From positions 1 through 6,460 of the forward strand of contig JASLHV010000497.1 of assembly GCA_030153205.1 (NCBI GenBank): a DNA stretch of 6,460 nt, written 5' to 3'. Positions 1 to 6,460 of this stretch are shown here, piece by piece (the first letter of the stretch is position 1; every line of letters starts with the position of its first letter). Source of the stretch: Roseiarcus sp. GTDB lineage: Bacteria > Pseudomonadota > Alphaproteobacteria > Rhizobiales > Beijerinckiaceae. The translations under genes and the position numbers were made by a program. The notes beneath the pieces were generated by a model that was not told where the DNA came from, searched no databases, and saw nothing but the letters and a program-made list of their open reading frames with translations.

Positions 1-374
1 TGAGCGAAGCGCGCCTGGCGGCTGTGATGATGGGCTTGAACGTTAATGTAAGCCTTAGCGGTGGCGCGTTTACCGGGGAGTCCAGACCGTTGAGTCCTGA
101 GGTTGGCGCGCCGGGCTCAATAATGGGCCCGCCAGAGGTACTAAGCGCCTCCGTCAATCCGATCGCCCCCCAAAAAGTTCCTTCGCGTCGACGAGAAATA
201 AACGCCAAGGCGCACAAAACGGCGGCGGCCCCTTCCGTTACGGAACCCCCTCAACTTTCTCCGCCGCCTGGCTCTGTAATCGTGCCTCCGCCGCCGCCTC
301 TCGCTTCTAACTCAGTCGCGCCAGCGTCAGTCCCGACTGTGCCGCCTCCAGGCCCAGCGGAGACAAAGCCGTGA
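1..374 (+). CDS. bcsN: Probable cellulose biosynthesis protein BcsN, C-terminal part (5' end outside window)
   Basis: The frame is open from the first complete codon (base 3) to the TGA at 372-374, giving 123 visible residues, so the gene starts upstream of the window. The GTG at 24 and the ATGs at 27 and 30 are most likely internal codons. The first visible part (SEARLAAVMMGLNVNVSL) looks like the end of a folded domain. From about residue 40 onward the protein becomes a low-complexity tail rich in Pro, Ala, Ser and Val, including a run of five prolines near the middle of the tail, typical of a flexible, probably extracytoplasmic, linker. Its stop overlaps the bcsA start by four bases, so it is in the same operon. 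BcsN is a family of unknown molecular function found next to bcsA in Rhizobiales-type cellulose operons. The assignment rests mainly on position. Another envelope protein, or a different accessory gene, is possible. Confidence 0.5.
   Translation, partial: SEARLAAVMMGLNVNVSLSGGAFTGESRPLSPEVGAPGSIMGPPEVLSASVNPIAPQKVPSRRREINAKAHKTAAAPSVTEPPQLSPPPGSVIVPPPPPLASNSVAPASVPTVPPPGPAETKP
359..363 (+). promoter_or_regulatory. Ribosome binding site for bcsA (GGAGA)
   Basis: GGAGA lies 7 bases before the GTG at 371, inside the last codons of the preceding gene. It is a good Shine-Dalgarno match at normal spacing and supports GTG 371 as the bcsA start even though the codon is not ATG. Confidence 0.6.
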
Positions 375-2575
375 AGTTGTATAAACTTATCGCGTTCACG
401 CTTTGGGCGACGGTCTCCCTTATCGTATTAGCCCTGGTCTCCTTACCAATCAGCCTGCAGACACATCTCATCGCGGGAGCCGCCGTCGTCGCCGCGATGA
501 TGGTGCTTAAAGCTATTCGACCCCACGGCATATGGCGGCTCATCGCTCTCGCCCTTGGCACCTCGATCGTGCTGCGGTACGTCTATTGGCGGACCACCAG
601 TACATTGCCACCGATCAATCAACCGCAAGACTTTATTCCCGGCCTACTGGTCTACTGCGCGGAGATGTACAGCGTCGCAATGCTAGCGTTGTCGCTTTTT
701 GTTGTGGCGATGCCGCTTCCATCGCGACGAGCTCCGCGCCTCGAAGACGACGATTTGCCTACTGTGGACGTCTTCGTCCCCAGCTACAACGAAGACCGCG
801 ATCTTCTAGCGCGAACTTTGGCGGCCGCGAAGGCGATAGATTATCCGCCAGACAAGCTGACTGTTTTCCTGCTTGATGACGGCGGCACTGAACAAAAACG
901 CAATTCCGATCGGATCGAGATCGCAATAGAAGCTCAGCATCGAAGCACGGACCTGCAAAGGCTATGCGATCAGCTCGGCGTGAGGTATCTCACCCGCGCT
1001 CGCAACGAGCACGCCAAAGCAGGAAATTTGAACAATGGGCTCGCGCATTCGACGGGCGAACTCGTCGTGGTGTTCGATGCCGATCACGCTCCCGCGCGTG
1101 ACTTCTTGCATTGCACCGTTGGATTTTTCCGTAAAGATCCGCACCTATTCCTGGTTCAGACGCCACATTTTTTCCTCAACCCGGATCCTATCGAAAGAAA
1201 TCTACGCACTTTCCTCAAGATGCCGTCCGAAAACGAGATGTTCTATGGCGTCATTCAACGCGGTCTCGACAAGTGGAACTCATCATTCTTCTGCGGCTCT
1301 GCGGCCGTCTTGCGTCGCTCAGCGCTTGCGGAGACCAATGGCTTTCAGGGTCGCAGCATCACCGAAGATTGCGAGACGGCCCTCGAATTGCACGCCAGAG
1401 GTTGGCACAGCATATACGTTGACAAGCCACTTATTGCCGGCCTCCAACCTGCGAGCTTTGCGAGCTTCATAGTCCAACGGTCACGTTGGGCGCAAGGCAT
1501 GCTACAAATTTTGATCTTCCAGAAACCGTACTTAAAGAGAGGCCTCAGTTTAGCGCAACGGTTATGCTACCTCTCCAGCATGCTCTTCTGGTTCTTCCCG
1601 ATTGGGAGAACGGTATTTCTTGTTGCTCCGCTTTTTTATCTCTTCTTCGACCTGGAGATATTTACATCGTCAGGTTCGGAATTCCTCGCCTATACTCTAT
1701 CGTACATGGTCGTCAATTTGATGATGCAGAACTACCTCTACGGGGAGTTCCGATGGCCCTGGATCTCAGAGCTCTACGAATACGCCCAGTCCCTCTATAT
1801 GTTGCCGGCTTTAGGCTCGGTCTTGCTCAATCCAAGCAAACCAACCTTTCGAGTGACCGCGAAGAGTGAATCGATCGATACGGACAGGCTTTCGGAAATA
1901 GCTTGGCCGCTTTTCGCTTTCTTTTTGCTTTTAGCTGCCGGCGTCGTCATGACGATCATGCGCCTCATCGCTCAGCCATATAAGAGCGATGTCACGCTTG
2001 TCGTTGGCGCGTGGAACTTGCTTAATCTGTTGCTCGCCGGCTGTGCGCTTGGCGTCGTGTGCGAGCGCGGTGAAAGGCAGTCAAGTCGTAGAGTGCCGGT
2101 ACGACGGCGCTGCGAAGTCTTCGTGAACGGCGTGGCGCTGCCCGCCGCGATCGAGAATGTGTCGGCGAACGGCGCGGCGATCCGGCTCACGGAGACAGAG
2201 GTCAGTCTTGCGAGGCTCGAAGTCATCAACCTCAAAATCTCGACTTTGGGGCCGATCAAAGAAGACCCGATCTTACCCTGCATGGTGCGGCATGTCACCC
2301 TGAGCAACAGTGGAACGCTGATCGGCGTCCGCTATCAGGCAACCACGGCGACGCACTTTCAACTCGTGGCTGATCTGCTATTCGCCAATTCAGATCAGTG
2401 GACGGCGATGCAAAACGCCAGGCGGGTCAATCCGGGTTTGATACGTGGCACTATTTGGTTTTATGGCCTTTCTCTCCGAGAAACTGCGCGTGGCCTCTTT
2501 TATTTCTGGCGATCGGTTCGCAGCGCGCGTCTCGCAGCCATAGAGCGCGAGCGTATCGCGGACGGCACGCAATGA
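371..2575 (+). CDS. bcsA: Cellulose synthase catalytic subunit (UDP-forming) BcsA, GT2 family with PilZ domain
   Basis: Inner-membrane processive glycosyltransferase that adds glucose from UDP-glucose to a growing beta-1,4-glucan and translocates the chain. The 734 residues are close to the usual 720-870. Visible order: N-terminal membrane segments (about 5-30, 33-50, 54-72, 88-115); cytosolic GT2 domain about 130-375 with DDG (169-171), DAD (236-238, UDP/metal binding), FFCGS (306-310), TED (331-333, catalytic base D333) and QRSRW (369-373, acceptor site); further membrane helices about 396-430, 436-455, 508-533 and 541-564; gating loop FRVTAK (493-498); C-terminal PilZ domain with RQSSR (569-573) and NVSANG (596-601), which bind cyclic di-GMP; then an Arg-rich tail (about 683-730). 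The GTG start is chosen for the GGAGA upstream, the 4-base overlap with the preceding stop, and a first membrane segment that begins directly after it. The end overlaps bcsB by ATGA. Activity is expected to be controlled by c-di-GMP. No truncation or missing key residue is seen. Confidence 0.98.
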   Translation: MKLYKLIAFTLWATVSLIVLALVSLPISLQTHLIAGAAVVAAMMVLKAIRPHGIWRLIALALGTSIVLRYVYWRTTSTLPPINQPQDFIPGLLVYCAEMYSVAMLALSLFVVAMPLPSRRAPRLEDDDLPTVDVFVPSYNEDRDLLARTLAAAKAIDYPPDKLTVFLLDDGGTEQKRNSDRIEIAIEAQHRSTDLQRLCDQLGVRYLTRARNEHAKAGNLNNGLAHSTGELVVVFDADHAPARDFLHCTVGFFRKDPHLFLVQTPHFFLNPDPIERNLRTFLKMPSENEMFYGVIQRGLDKWNSSFFCGSAAVLRRSALAETNGFQGRSITEDCETALELHARGWHSIYVDKPLIAGLQPASFASFIVQRSRWAQGMLQILIFQKPYLKRGLSLAQRLCYLSSMLFWFFPIGRTVFLVAPLFYLFFDLEIFTSSGSEFLAYTLSYMVVNLMMQNYLYGEFRWPWISELYEYAQSLYMLPALGSVLLNPSKPTFRVTAKSESIDTDRLSEIAWPLFAFFLLLAAGVVMTIMRLIAQPYKSDVTLVVGAWNLLNLLLAGCALGVVCERGERQSSRRVPVRRRCEVFVNGVALPAAIENVSANGAAIRLTETEVSLARLEVINLKISTLGPIKEDPILPCMVRHVTLSNSGTLIGVRYQATTATHFQLVADLLFANSDQWTAMQNARRVNPGLIRGTIWFYGLSLRETARGLFYFWRSVRSARLAAIERERIADGTQ

Positions 2576-5001
2576 AGCGCAGACCAACTTTTGCTGTTGC
2601 GTTAGCGTGCTTAGTGACGTTAGCCCCGGTTGGACAAGTAGCTTCTGCCGTGTTTGATATGTCGACGGAAGAGGCGGGGCCAAAGCCAGCGCCGCTACTA
2701 AAGCCGCAAGATAAACCAGCGATTGATAGTCCTTCTGGATTGCCCGAGGCATCGGCGCCAGATAAGCCTCCTTCGACGGAGAATGGCGTTGGAATATCTC
2801 GCTACATACTTCCATCGGATGTCCTTCGGTTCACCGGTGAGCTAGACTCGCGGTCTTGGAATGTAGTGCTTACAAAAGCGCAGGCCGAAGGCGCGGCGAC
2901 ATTGTCACTCGCGTACAAGGCGGCGATCGTCGTGGCGCCGGAATCGTCGAAAGTTCGGGTGCTCGTCAATGACCGAGTGGCGCTTGAAAATCCTATCGCG
3001 GCGTCGAGCGACGTGGCGAGCCTTTCAGTGCGTCTGCCGGCGGCGCTCCTCCACGCGGGATCGAATTTAATACGCATCGAGGTATCCCAGCGTCACCGAA
3101 CAGATTGCTCTATCGCCTCCACATACGACCTTTGGACTGAGGTCTATAGTCGCGGAAGTTCGTTGCAGTTCTCCGATGCCGAGGCCATTACGCTACGCCA
3201 AATCGAGGACATTGCTTCCTCGAGTTTGGACCAATTCGGAAACGGACAAATTCGAGTTGTCGCGCCGGCGTTAGGACGGACCGCGCTGACGCAGAGCATT
3301 ATGCAGTTCGCAGGGAGAGCGGCGCTCCTGATCGGCGAGCCAAACGAGACTGTCAGGGTCAGCAAAACTGCTAGCGAGCCTGAAGGCCCAGGCGTACTGA
3401 CCGCCGCAATCGGGACGGCCCAGGACCTTGAAAGCGTAGTGTCGTCATTGCCGAGCGAAGCGTCCAGCCGGTCAGTGGCGACGTTTGTAACCGACGCGAA
3501 GTTGGGATCGACGCTGATTTTGTCCGGGCCAACTGATCTTGCGGTTTCGCAGGCCATTGAAGGCCTGAGTTTATCAGGAAAGGGTTCGACATCGCGTTCC
3601 TCGACCATCGCCACAAATCGATGGTTCGCGCCGGATGCTCCGCTGCTGACAGGCGCCGCTCGTGTCAAGTTTTCCGATTTGGGCGTGCACACGCAGGAAT
3701 TCTCTGGCCGCCGATTTACCACGCAGTTTCTTATCGGCATCCCTTCCGATTTCTATGCTTCAAATTATGCGCAAGCGACACTTCTTCTTGATGCGGCCTA
3801 TTCCGGCGAAGTCTTGCCAGGAAGTCATCTCGATGTGTACGTCAATGGATTCATTACGGCGACGACGCCAATAACGAGTTATGGAGGCGCGATTCTTCGG
3901 CACTTGCCGATCCGCCTTCTGATGACTCATTTTAAGCCGGGAGCTAATGTTATTCGCTTCGAGGCGCAACTGGAGACGGCCGCGGATCACTCATGCACAA
4001 CGGGCGGAGGAGCTAATCTCACAAGCCGCTTCGTCTTGTTCGATACTAGCGAATTTAGCATGCCGGACTATGCCCGGATGGGTAGACTTCCCGACCTGGC
4101 AGGTTTCGTTGGAACGGGTTTTCCCTACGATGGCTCAGATGGACCGACGGCTCTCGTCCTTGATAACGCTGACGCCGATTCCGTTTCCGCCGCAGCCACC
4201 TTGCTCGCAAAATTGTCGCTCACAAGTGGACATGTTGTTCCAATTGAGATGGCGTCAGTAGCGACGGTCGGCCAACGCAATGCGATATTCGTTGGGACGG
4301 CAAGCCAAACGCCCGAGGAAATTCTCAATCAAATCGGCGTCGATGTAAACGTCCGCACAACTTGGAAGGGGCCCGCGGCGGAGTCTAGTGAGCAATCACC
4401 GCCGTTCTTTGATGGTACGCCCGCATCGGCGCCATCAGCAGCCGCATTTGGAAGAACCGAAGAGCTCGACACGCGTGCGACGTTCGACCGTTGGCGGCGG
4501 CAACTCGCCGATGGCGGCGGATGGCGGGGCAATGTGAGCTTCCTGCAGGATTGGGTCCAAAGAACATTCCAACTTTCGGCCGTAAATCTCCGCTTCCTGC
4601 CAGTCGCCGACGTGGCGTTTCTACCCACGCAAAACAGTTCGGTTCTACTCGCGCAAGCGACAAGTCCCAATGGCGAAGGCGCTTGGACACTTTTAATGGC
4701 GCCGACCTCTACGTTATTGCGCGATGGCGCAAATGCCCTGGTCGCCCAGCGTCAATGGTCCCGTATATTGGGTCACATCGTCAGTTATAACCCAAAGACA
4801 GGCTCGCTTACGACAAAAGCGGTAACGACTTTTTCGATGCTGGCGACACAGCCATTTTCCCTGGCGAACTTGCGTCTCATTGCCGCCAATTGGCTCTCCG
4901 AGAATATTTTTGCTTACTCGCTAGCGCTTTTGGCCGCGTGCCTTCTTTTAGGCCTCGCGACAGCGAGACTCGTTTCTCGTATTGGGCGGCAAAGCCCATG
5001 A
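2572..5001 (+). CDS. bcsB: Cellulose synthase regulatory/periplasmic subunit BcsB
   Basis: Periplasmic partner of BcsA, anchored by one C-terminal helix, that completes the active synthase and guides the emerging glucan. The ATG at 2572 gives 809 residues, a normal length, and starts with a clear signal peptide (MKRRPTFAVALACLVTLAPV, likely cut after ASA at 24-26). The frame is open further upstream to a GTG at 2398, but that would overlap bcsA by 178 bases and bury the signal peptide. After the signal comes a Pro/Lys-rich linker (about 36-70), then the beta-rich and alpha/beta domains usual for BcsB. Family-like landmarks are TDCS with YDLWTEV following (177-191), DVYVNG (421-426), SC (474-475) and LFDTSEFSMPDYAR (489-502). 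C179 and C475 are two notable cysteines. A membrane helix spans about 779-798, followed by a short basic tail, with an amphipathic stretch before it. A low-complexity segment at about 598-632 is probably a loop. No strong Shine-Dalgarno precedes the start, so translation is probably coupled to bcsA through the ATGA overlap. The stop likewise overlaps bcsZ. Confidence 0.96.
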   Translation: MKRRPTFAVALACLVTLAPVGQVASAVFDMSTEEAGPKPAPLLKPQDKPAIDSPSGLPEASAPDKPPSTENGVGISRYILPSDVLRFTGELDSRSWNVVLTKAQAEGAATLSLAYKAAIVVAPESSKVRVLVNDRVALENPIAASSDVASLSVRLPAALLHAGSNLIRIEVSQRHRTDCSIASTYDLWTEVYSRGSSLQFSDAEAITLRQIEDIASSSLDQFGNGQIRVVAPALGRTALTQSIMQFAGRAALLIGEPNETVRVSKTASEPEGPGVLTAAIGTAQDLESVVSSLPSEASSRSVATFVTDAKLGSTLILSGPTDLAVSQAIEGLSLSGKGSTSRSSTIATNRWFAPDAPLLTGAARVKFSDLGVHTQEFSGRRFTTQFLIGIPSDFYASNYAQATLLLDAAYSGEVLPGSHLDVYVNGFITATTPITSYGGAILRHLPIRLLMTHFKPGANVIRFEAQLETAADHSCTTGGGANLTSRFVLFDTSEFSMPDYARMGRLPDLAGFVGTGFPYDGSDGPTALVLDNADADSVSAAATLLAKLSLTSGHVVPIEMASVATVGQRNAIFVGTASQTPEEILNQIGVDVNVRTTWKGPAAESSEQSPPFFDGTPASAPSAAAFGRTEELDTRATFDRWRRQLADGGGWRGNVSFLQDWVQRTFQLSAVNLRFLPVADVAFLPTQNSSVLLAQATSPNGEGAWTLLMAPTSTLLRDGANALVAQRQWSRILGHIVSYNPKTGSLTTKAVTTFSMLATQPFSLANLRLIAANWLSENIFAYSLALLAACLLLGLATARLVSRIGRQSP

Positions 5002-6095
5002 TCAGCATCCGAACCTTTCCGCCTATTTTGGCTTTTGCTTTCTTTATAGCCCCCGCGATCCTTCTTTCTATCCTATCGTTCGATGACAGGGCTTGGGCGC
5101 TGGATATTCAATCCGCCCGGCCCGGCACGCTACCCTTGGATCAATGGCGGCCTTGGCGCGATCATTTCGTCGGCAAGGACGGTCGCGTTGTTGACGACGT
5201 CAATCACATAAGTCACAGCGAGGGCCAAGGCTATGGCCAACTTCTCGCAGTCTTAGCGGAAGATAGGGCCGCATTTGCCAGTATGTGGAGCTTCACGCGT
5301 ACCCAACTGTTGTTGCGTGACGACGGCCTTGCGGCGTGGCGTTGGGATGCAGACGCTAGCCCGCATGTGACGGACATAAATGACGCTGCAGACGGCGATA
5401 TCCTGATCGCTTATTCTCTGGCGCTGGCGGGGGATCTCTGGAAGTCGCCCGCCCTGACCGCCGCAGCGCAGGAGATTGCTCACGCGATAGGTCGCGTCTT
5501 GGTAAAAAAGATTGATGGCCGCACCTTGCTTTTGCCAGCGGCAGAGGGGTTCGGGCCCGAAGAAAGAGCTGACGGCCCAGTAATCAATCTGTCCTATTGG
5601 GTATTTGAGGCGTTGCCTGTCCTATCTCGTCTCGCGCCCGAGGCAGATTGGAGCGCGCTAATGGCCACTGGAGGAGATTTGCTCCAGACCGCACGATTTG
5701 GTCCGGCCCAATTGCCCTCCAATTGGATCTCGCTTCATGGCCAATCGGTCGCGCCTGCGCTAGGGTTCGATAGCCAATTTGGATACGACGCGATCCGTAT
5801 CCCCCTCTACTTGGTTCGAGCGGGTATCGCTGACAAGTCCAATCTTGGGACCTTTGCCGCGGCATGGTCTGAAGGCCAGAAATCGCCTCAGGTTATAAAC
5901 ATTCCAGACGGGCGCGCTCTTAACAGTCTAGACGAGCCAGGCTACCGCATGATAGCGGCCGCTGTGGCCTGTGCGATTTACGGAAAGCCAATTCCGGCAG
6001 GTCTCAAGACCCCAAATCTGACGTCGTACTATCCGTCCACCATACGTCTCTTAGCCTTTTCCGCGATTCAGCAATACCATCCGGAGTGCTTATGA
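4998..6095 (+). CDS. bcsZ: Periplasmic endo-beta-1,4-glucanase BcsZ (glycoside hydrolase family 8)
   Basis: Hydrolyses beta-1,4-glucan in the periplasm by an inverting mechanism and is required for, or modulates, normal cellulose output in many bcs systems. The ATG at 4998 gives 365 residues, almost the same as E. coli BcsZ (368). An earlier in-frame start at 4890 would overlap bcsB by 112 bases and precede the signal sequence, so it is rejected. Residues 1-34 form a secretion signal with a long hydrophobic core (about 8-27) and a possible cut after AWA (32-34). GH8 landmarks are HSEGQGYG (73-80) with general acid E75, NDAADGD (128-134) with the conserved substrate-contacting Asp region, NLSYW (197-201), and FGYDAIRIPLY (261-271) with the probable base D264. 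The E75-D264 spacing matches that recalled for E. coli E55-D243. The protein ends with PECL. It overlaps bcsB and the next gene by ATGA at both ends. Only a weak GGGCGG lies 8 bases upstream, which suggests coupled translation. Confidence 0.96.
   Translation: MISIRTFPPILAFAFFIAPAILLSILSFDDRAWALDIQSARPGTLPLDQWRPWRDHFVGKDGRVVDDVNHISHSEGQGYGQLLAVLAEDRAAFASMWSFTRTQLLLRDDGLAAWRWDADASPHVTDINDAADGDILIAYSLALAGDLWKSPALTAAAQEIAHAIGRVLVKKIDGRTLLLPAAEGFGPEERADGPVINLSYWVFEALPVLSRLAPEADWSALMATGGDLLQTARFGPAQLPSNWISLHGQSVAPALGFDSQFGYDAIRIPLYLVRAGIADKSNLGTFAAAWSEGQKSPQVINIPDGRALNSLDEPGYRMIAAAVACAIYGKPIPAGLKTPNLTSYYPSTIRLLAFSAIQQYHPECL
6083..6086 (+). promoter_or_regulatory. Ribosome binding site for the gene starting at 6092 (GGAG)
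   Basis: GGAG sits 5 bases before the ATG at 6092, within the last codons of bcsZ. It supports this ATG as a real start although only the first part of the gene is visible. Confidence 0.55.
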
Positions 6096-6460
6096 AGACC
6101 GCGGCGCCAGTCGCAAGCGTGCTCCTTATCGCTGCACTCATCGCGGCGATCGTATGGCAGGCGGTCAGTATTTGGCGGCCGCACAATTTCGTTTTACCCG
6201 CTTTGATCAATCAGAGCACAGCCCCTGCGACGTCTAACAACACTGTCGATTCTCCGCAATCGCCGATCGAGCCGCGAGCGGCCACCAACGGATCAGCCAT
6301 AAATTTCCCACAACAGGCGGCGACGCCGGAATTGGCGCACTCTTCATCGCTTGCGAAAGCTGCCGGGCCGGTAGTTGACGAGACCGCGTTGCGATATTTT
6401 GCCCGTCAGGGGGACACGCGCCGGCTGAATGCGGAGATTGCCCGGCTGCGCTCTCTCTAT
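6092..6460 (+). CDS. bcsK: Probable BcsK-type TPR protein of the cellulose operon, N-terminal part (3' end outside window)
   Basis: The frame opens at the ATG at 6092, overlaps the bcsZ stop by ATGA and stays open to the window end, giving 123 residues. Residues 7-28 are a hydrophobic segment with Trp at 22 and 28, followed by basic and polar residues and no obvious signal-peptidase site, so an uncleaved membrane anchor is likely. Residues about 35-92 are a linker rich in Pro, Ser, Thr, Asn, Gln and Ala. From about 96 a charged helical stretch begins (DETALRYFARQGDTRRLNAE and on), whose ALRYFA..GD pattern resembles the start of a tetratricopeptide-type helical repeat. In Rhizobiales-type operons a TPR protein, BcsK, follows bcsZ in the position held elsewhere by bcsC, which encodes the TPR plus outer-membrane barrel export protein. 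I infer an envelope scaffold or export role. BcsC cannot be excluded without the missing C-terminus, although a BcsC would usually carry a cleavable signal. Confidence 0.6.
   Translation, partial: MKTAAPVASVLLIAALIAAIVWQAVSIWRPHNFVLPALINQSTAPATSNNTVDSPQSPIEPRAATNGSAINFPQQAATPELAHSSSLAKAAGPVVDETALRYFARQGDTRRLNAEIARLRSLY

Noticed and set aside
24..374. A complete small gene starting at GTG 24
   Set aside because: The frame is open to the window edge with no stop, no convincing ribosome site precedes base 24, and the preceding residues continue naturally. It is better read as the end of a longer gene.
1035..1869. Two + strand open frames (1035-1472 and 1486-1869) within bcsA
   Set aside because: They are out-of-frame shadows over the GT2 catalytic domain and membrane region of BcsA. 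The protein composition is unlike a folded protein.
2398..2571. Upstream extension of the bcsB frame to a GTG at 2398
   Set aside because: It would overlap the end of bcsA by 178 bases and put 58 non-signal residues before a clear signal peptide. The ATG at 2572 also fits the 4-base overlap pattern of the operon.
2390..2815. Antisense open frame across the bcsA-bcsB junction
   Set aside because: It overlaps two clear genes, has no motif or ribosome site support, and is the complement of coding sequence.
3144..3740. Antisense open frame of 198 codons within bcsB
   Set aside because: It is fully inside a well-supported gene, shows no recognisable motifs, and long antisense frames are common in GC-rich coding DNA.
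4890..4997. Upstream extension of the bcsZ frame to an earlier start at 4890
   Set aside because: It lies inside bcsB over its membrane helix and precedes the real secretion signal. The ATG at 4998 gives normal BcsZ length.
6095..6460. Possible terminator or operon end after bcsZ
   Set aside because: The next gene overlaps bcsZ by four bases with a good ribosome site and an open frame to the window end. No GC hairpin followed by a T run is seen.
1..6460. RNA genes, CRISPR, insertion sequences, attachment sites
   Set aside because: The window is covered by coding frames in tight overlap. No tRNA-like folds, spaced direct repeats, terminal inverted repeats or transposase fragments were noticed by eye.

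Overview
The window is an internal part of a bacterial cellulose synthesis (bcs) operon. It has no intergenic space: five reading frames, all on the + strand, are joined end to end by four 4-base start/stop overlaps. In order they are the 3' end of a gene that is probably bcsN (1-374), bcsA (371-2575, cellulose synthase catalytic subunit), bcsB (2572-5001, periplasmic/membrane-anchored partner), bcsZ (4998-6095, family GH8 endoglucanase), and the 5' end of a gene that is probably bcsK (6092 to the window end, membrane-anchored with a likely TPR region beginning at the edge).

The gene order (N?)-A-B-Z-K?, with no bcsD, bcsQ or bcsC visible, matches the operon layout known from Rhizobiales/Hyphomicrobiales such as Agrobacterium and Rhizobium (often called type III). 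The moderately GC-rich base composition fits an alphaproteobacterium. I cannot name genus or species from the sequence. The labels bcsN and bcsK rest on position and on short visible protein segments, so they are less certain than the three complete genes.

How the parts work together, from established knowledge of these families: BcsA in the inner membrane polymerises glucose from UDP-glucose and pushes the chain through its own channel. It is switched on by cyclic di-GMP binding to its C-terminal PilZ domain. BcsB docks on the periplasmic side and guides the chain. BcsZ, in the periplasm, trims cellulose. The BcsN- and BcsK-like proteins presumably act in the envelope in export or assembly. 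All catalytic and c-di-GMP-binding motifs expected in BcsA, and both catalytic residues expected in BcsZ, are present, so the operon looks intact and functional over the visible stretch.

No promoter, terminator, RNA gene, mobile element, CRISPR array or notable repeat was found. The operon promoter should lie upstream of the window. This looks like a known system rather than an undescribed one. The less-characterised parts are the two partial genes at the edges.
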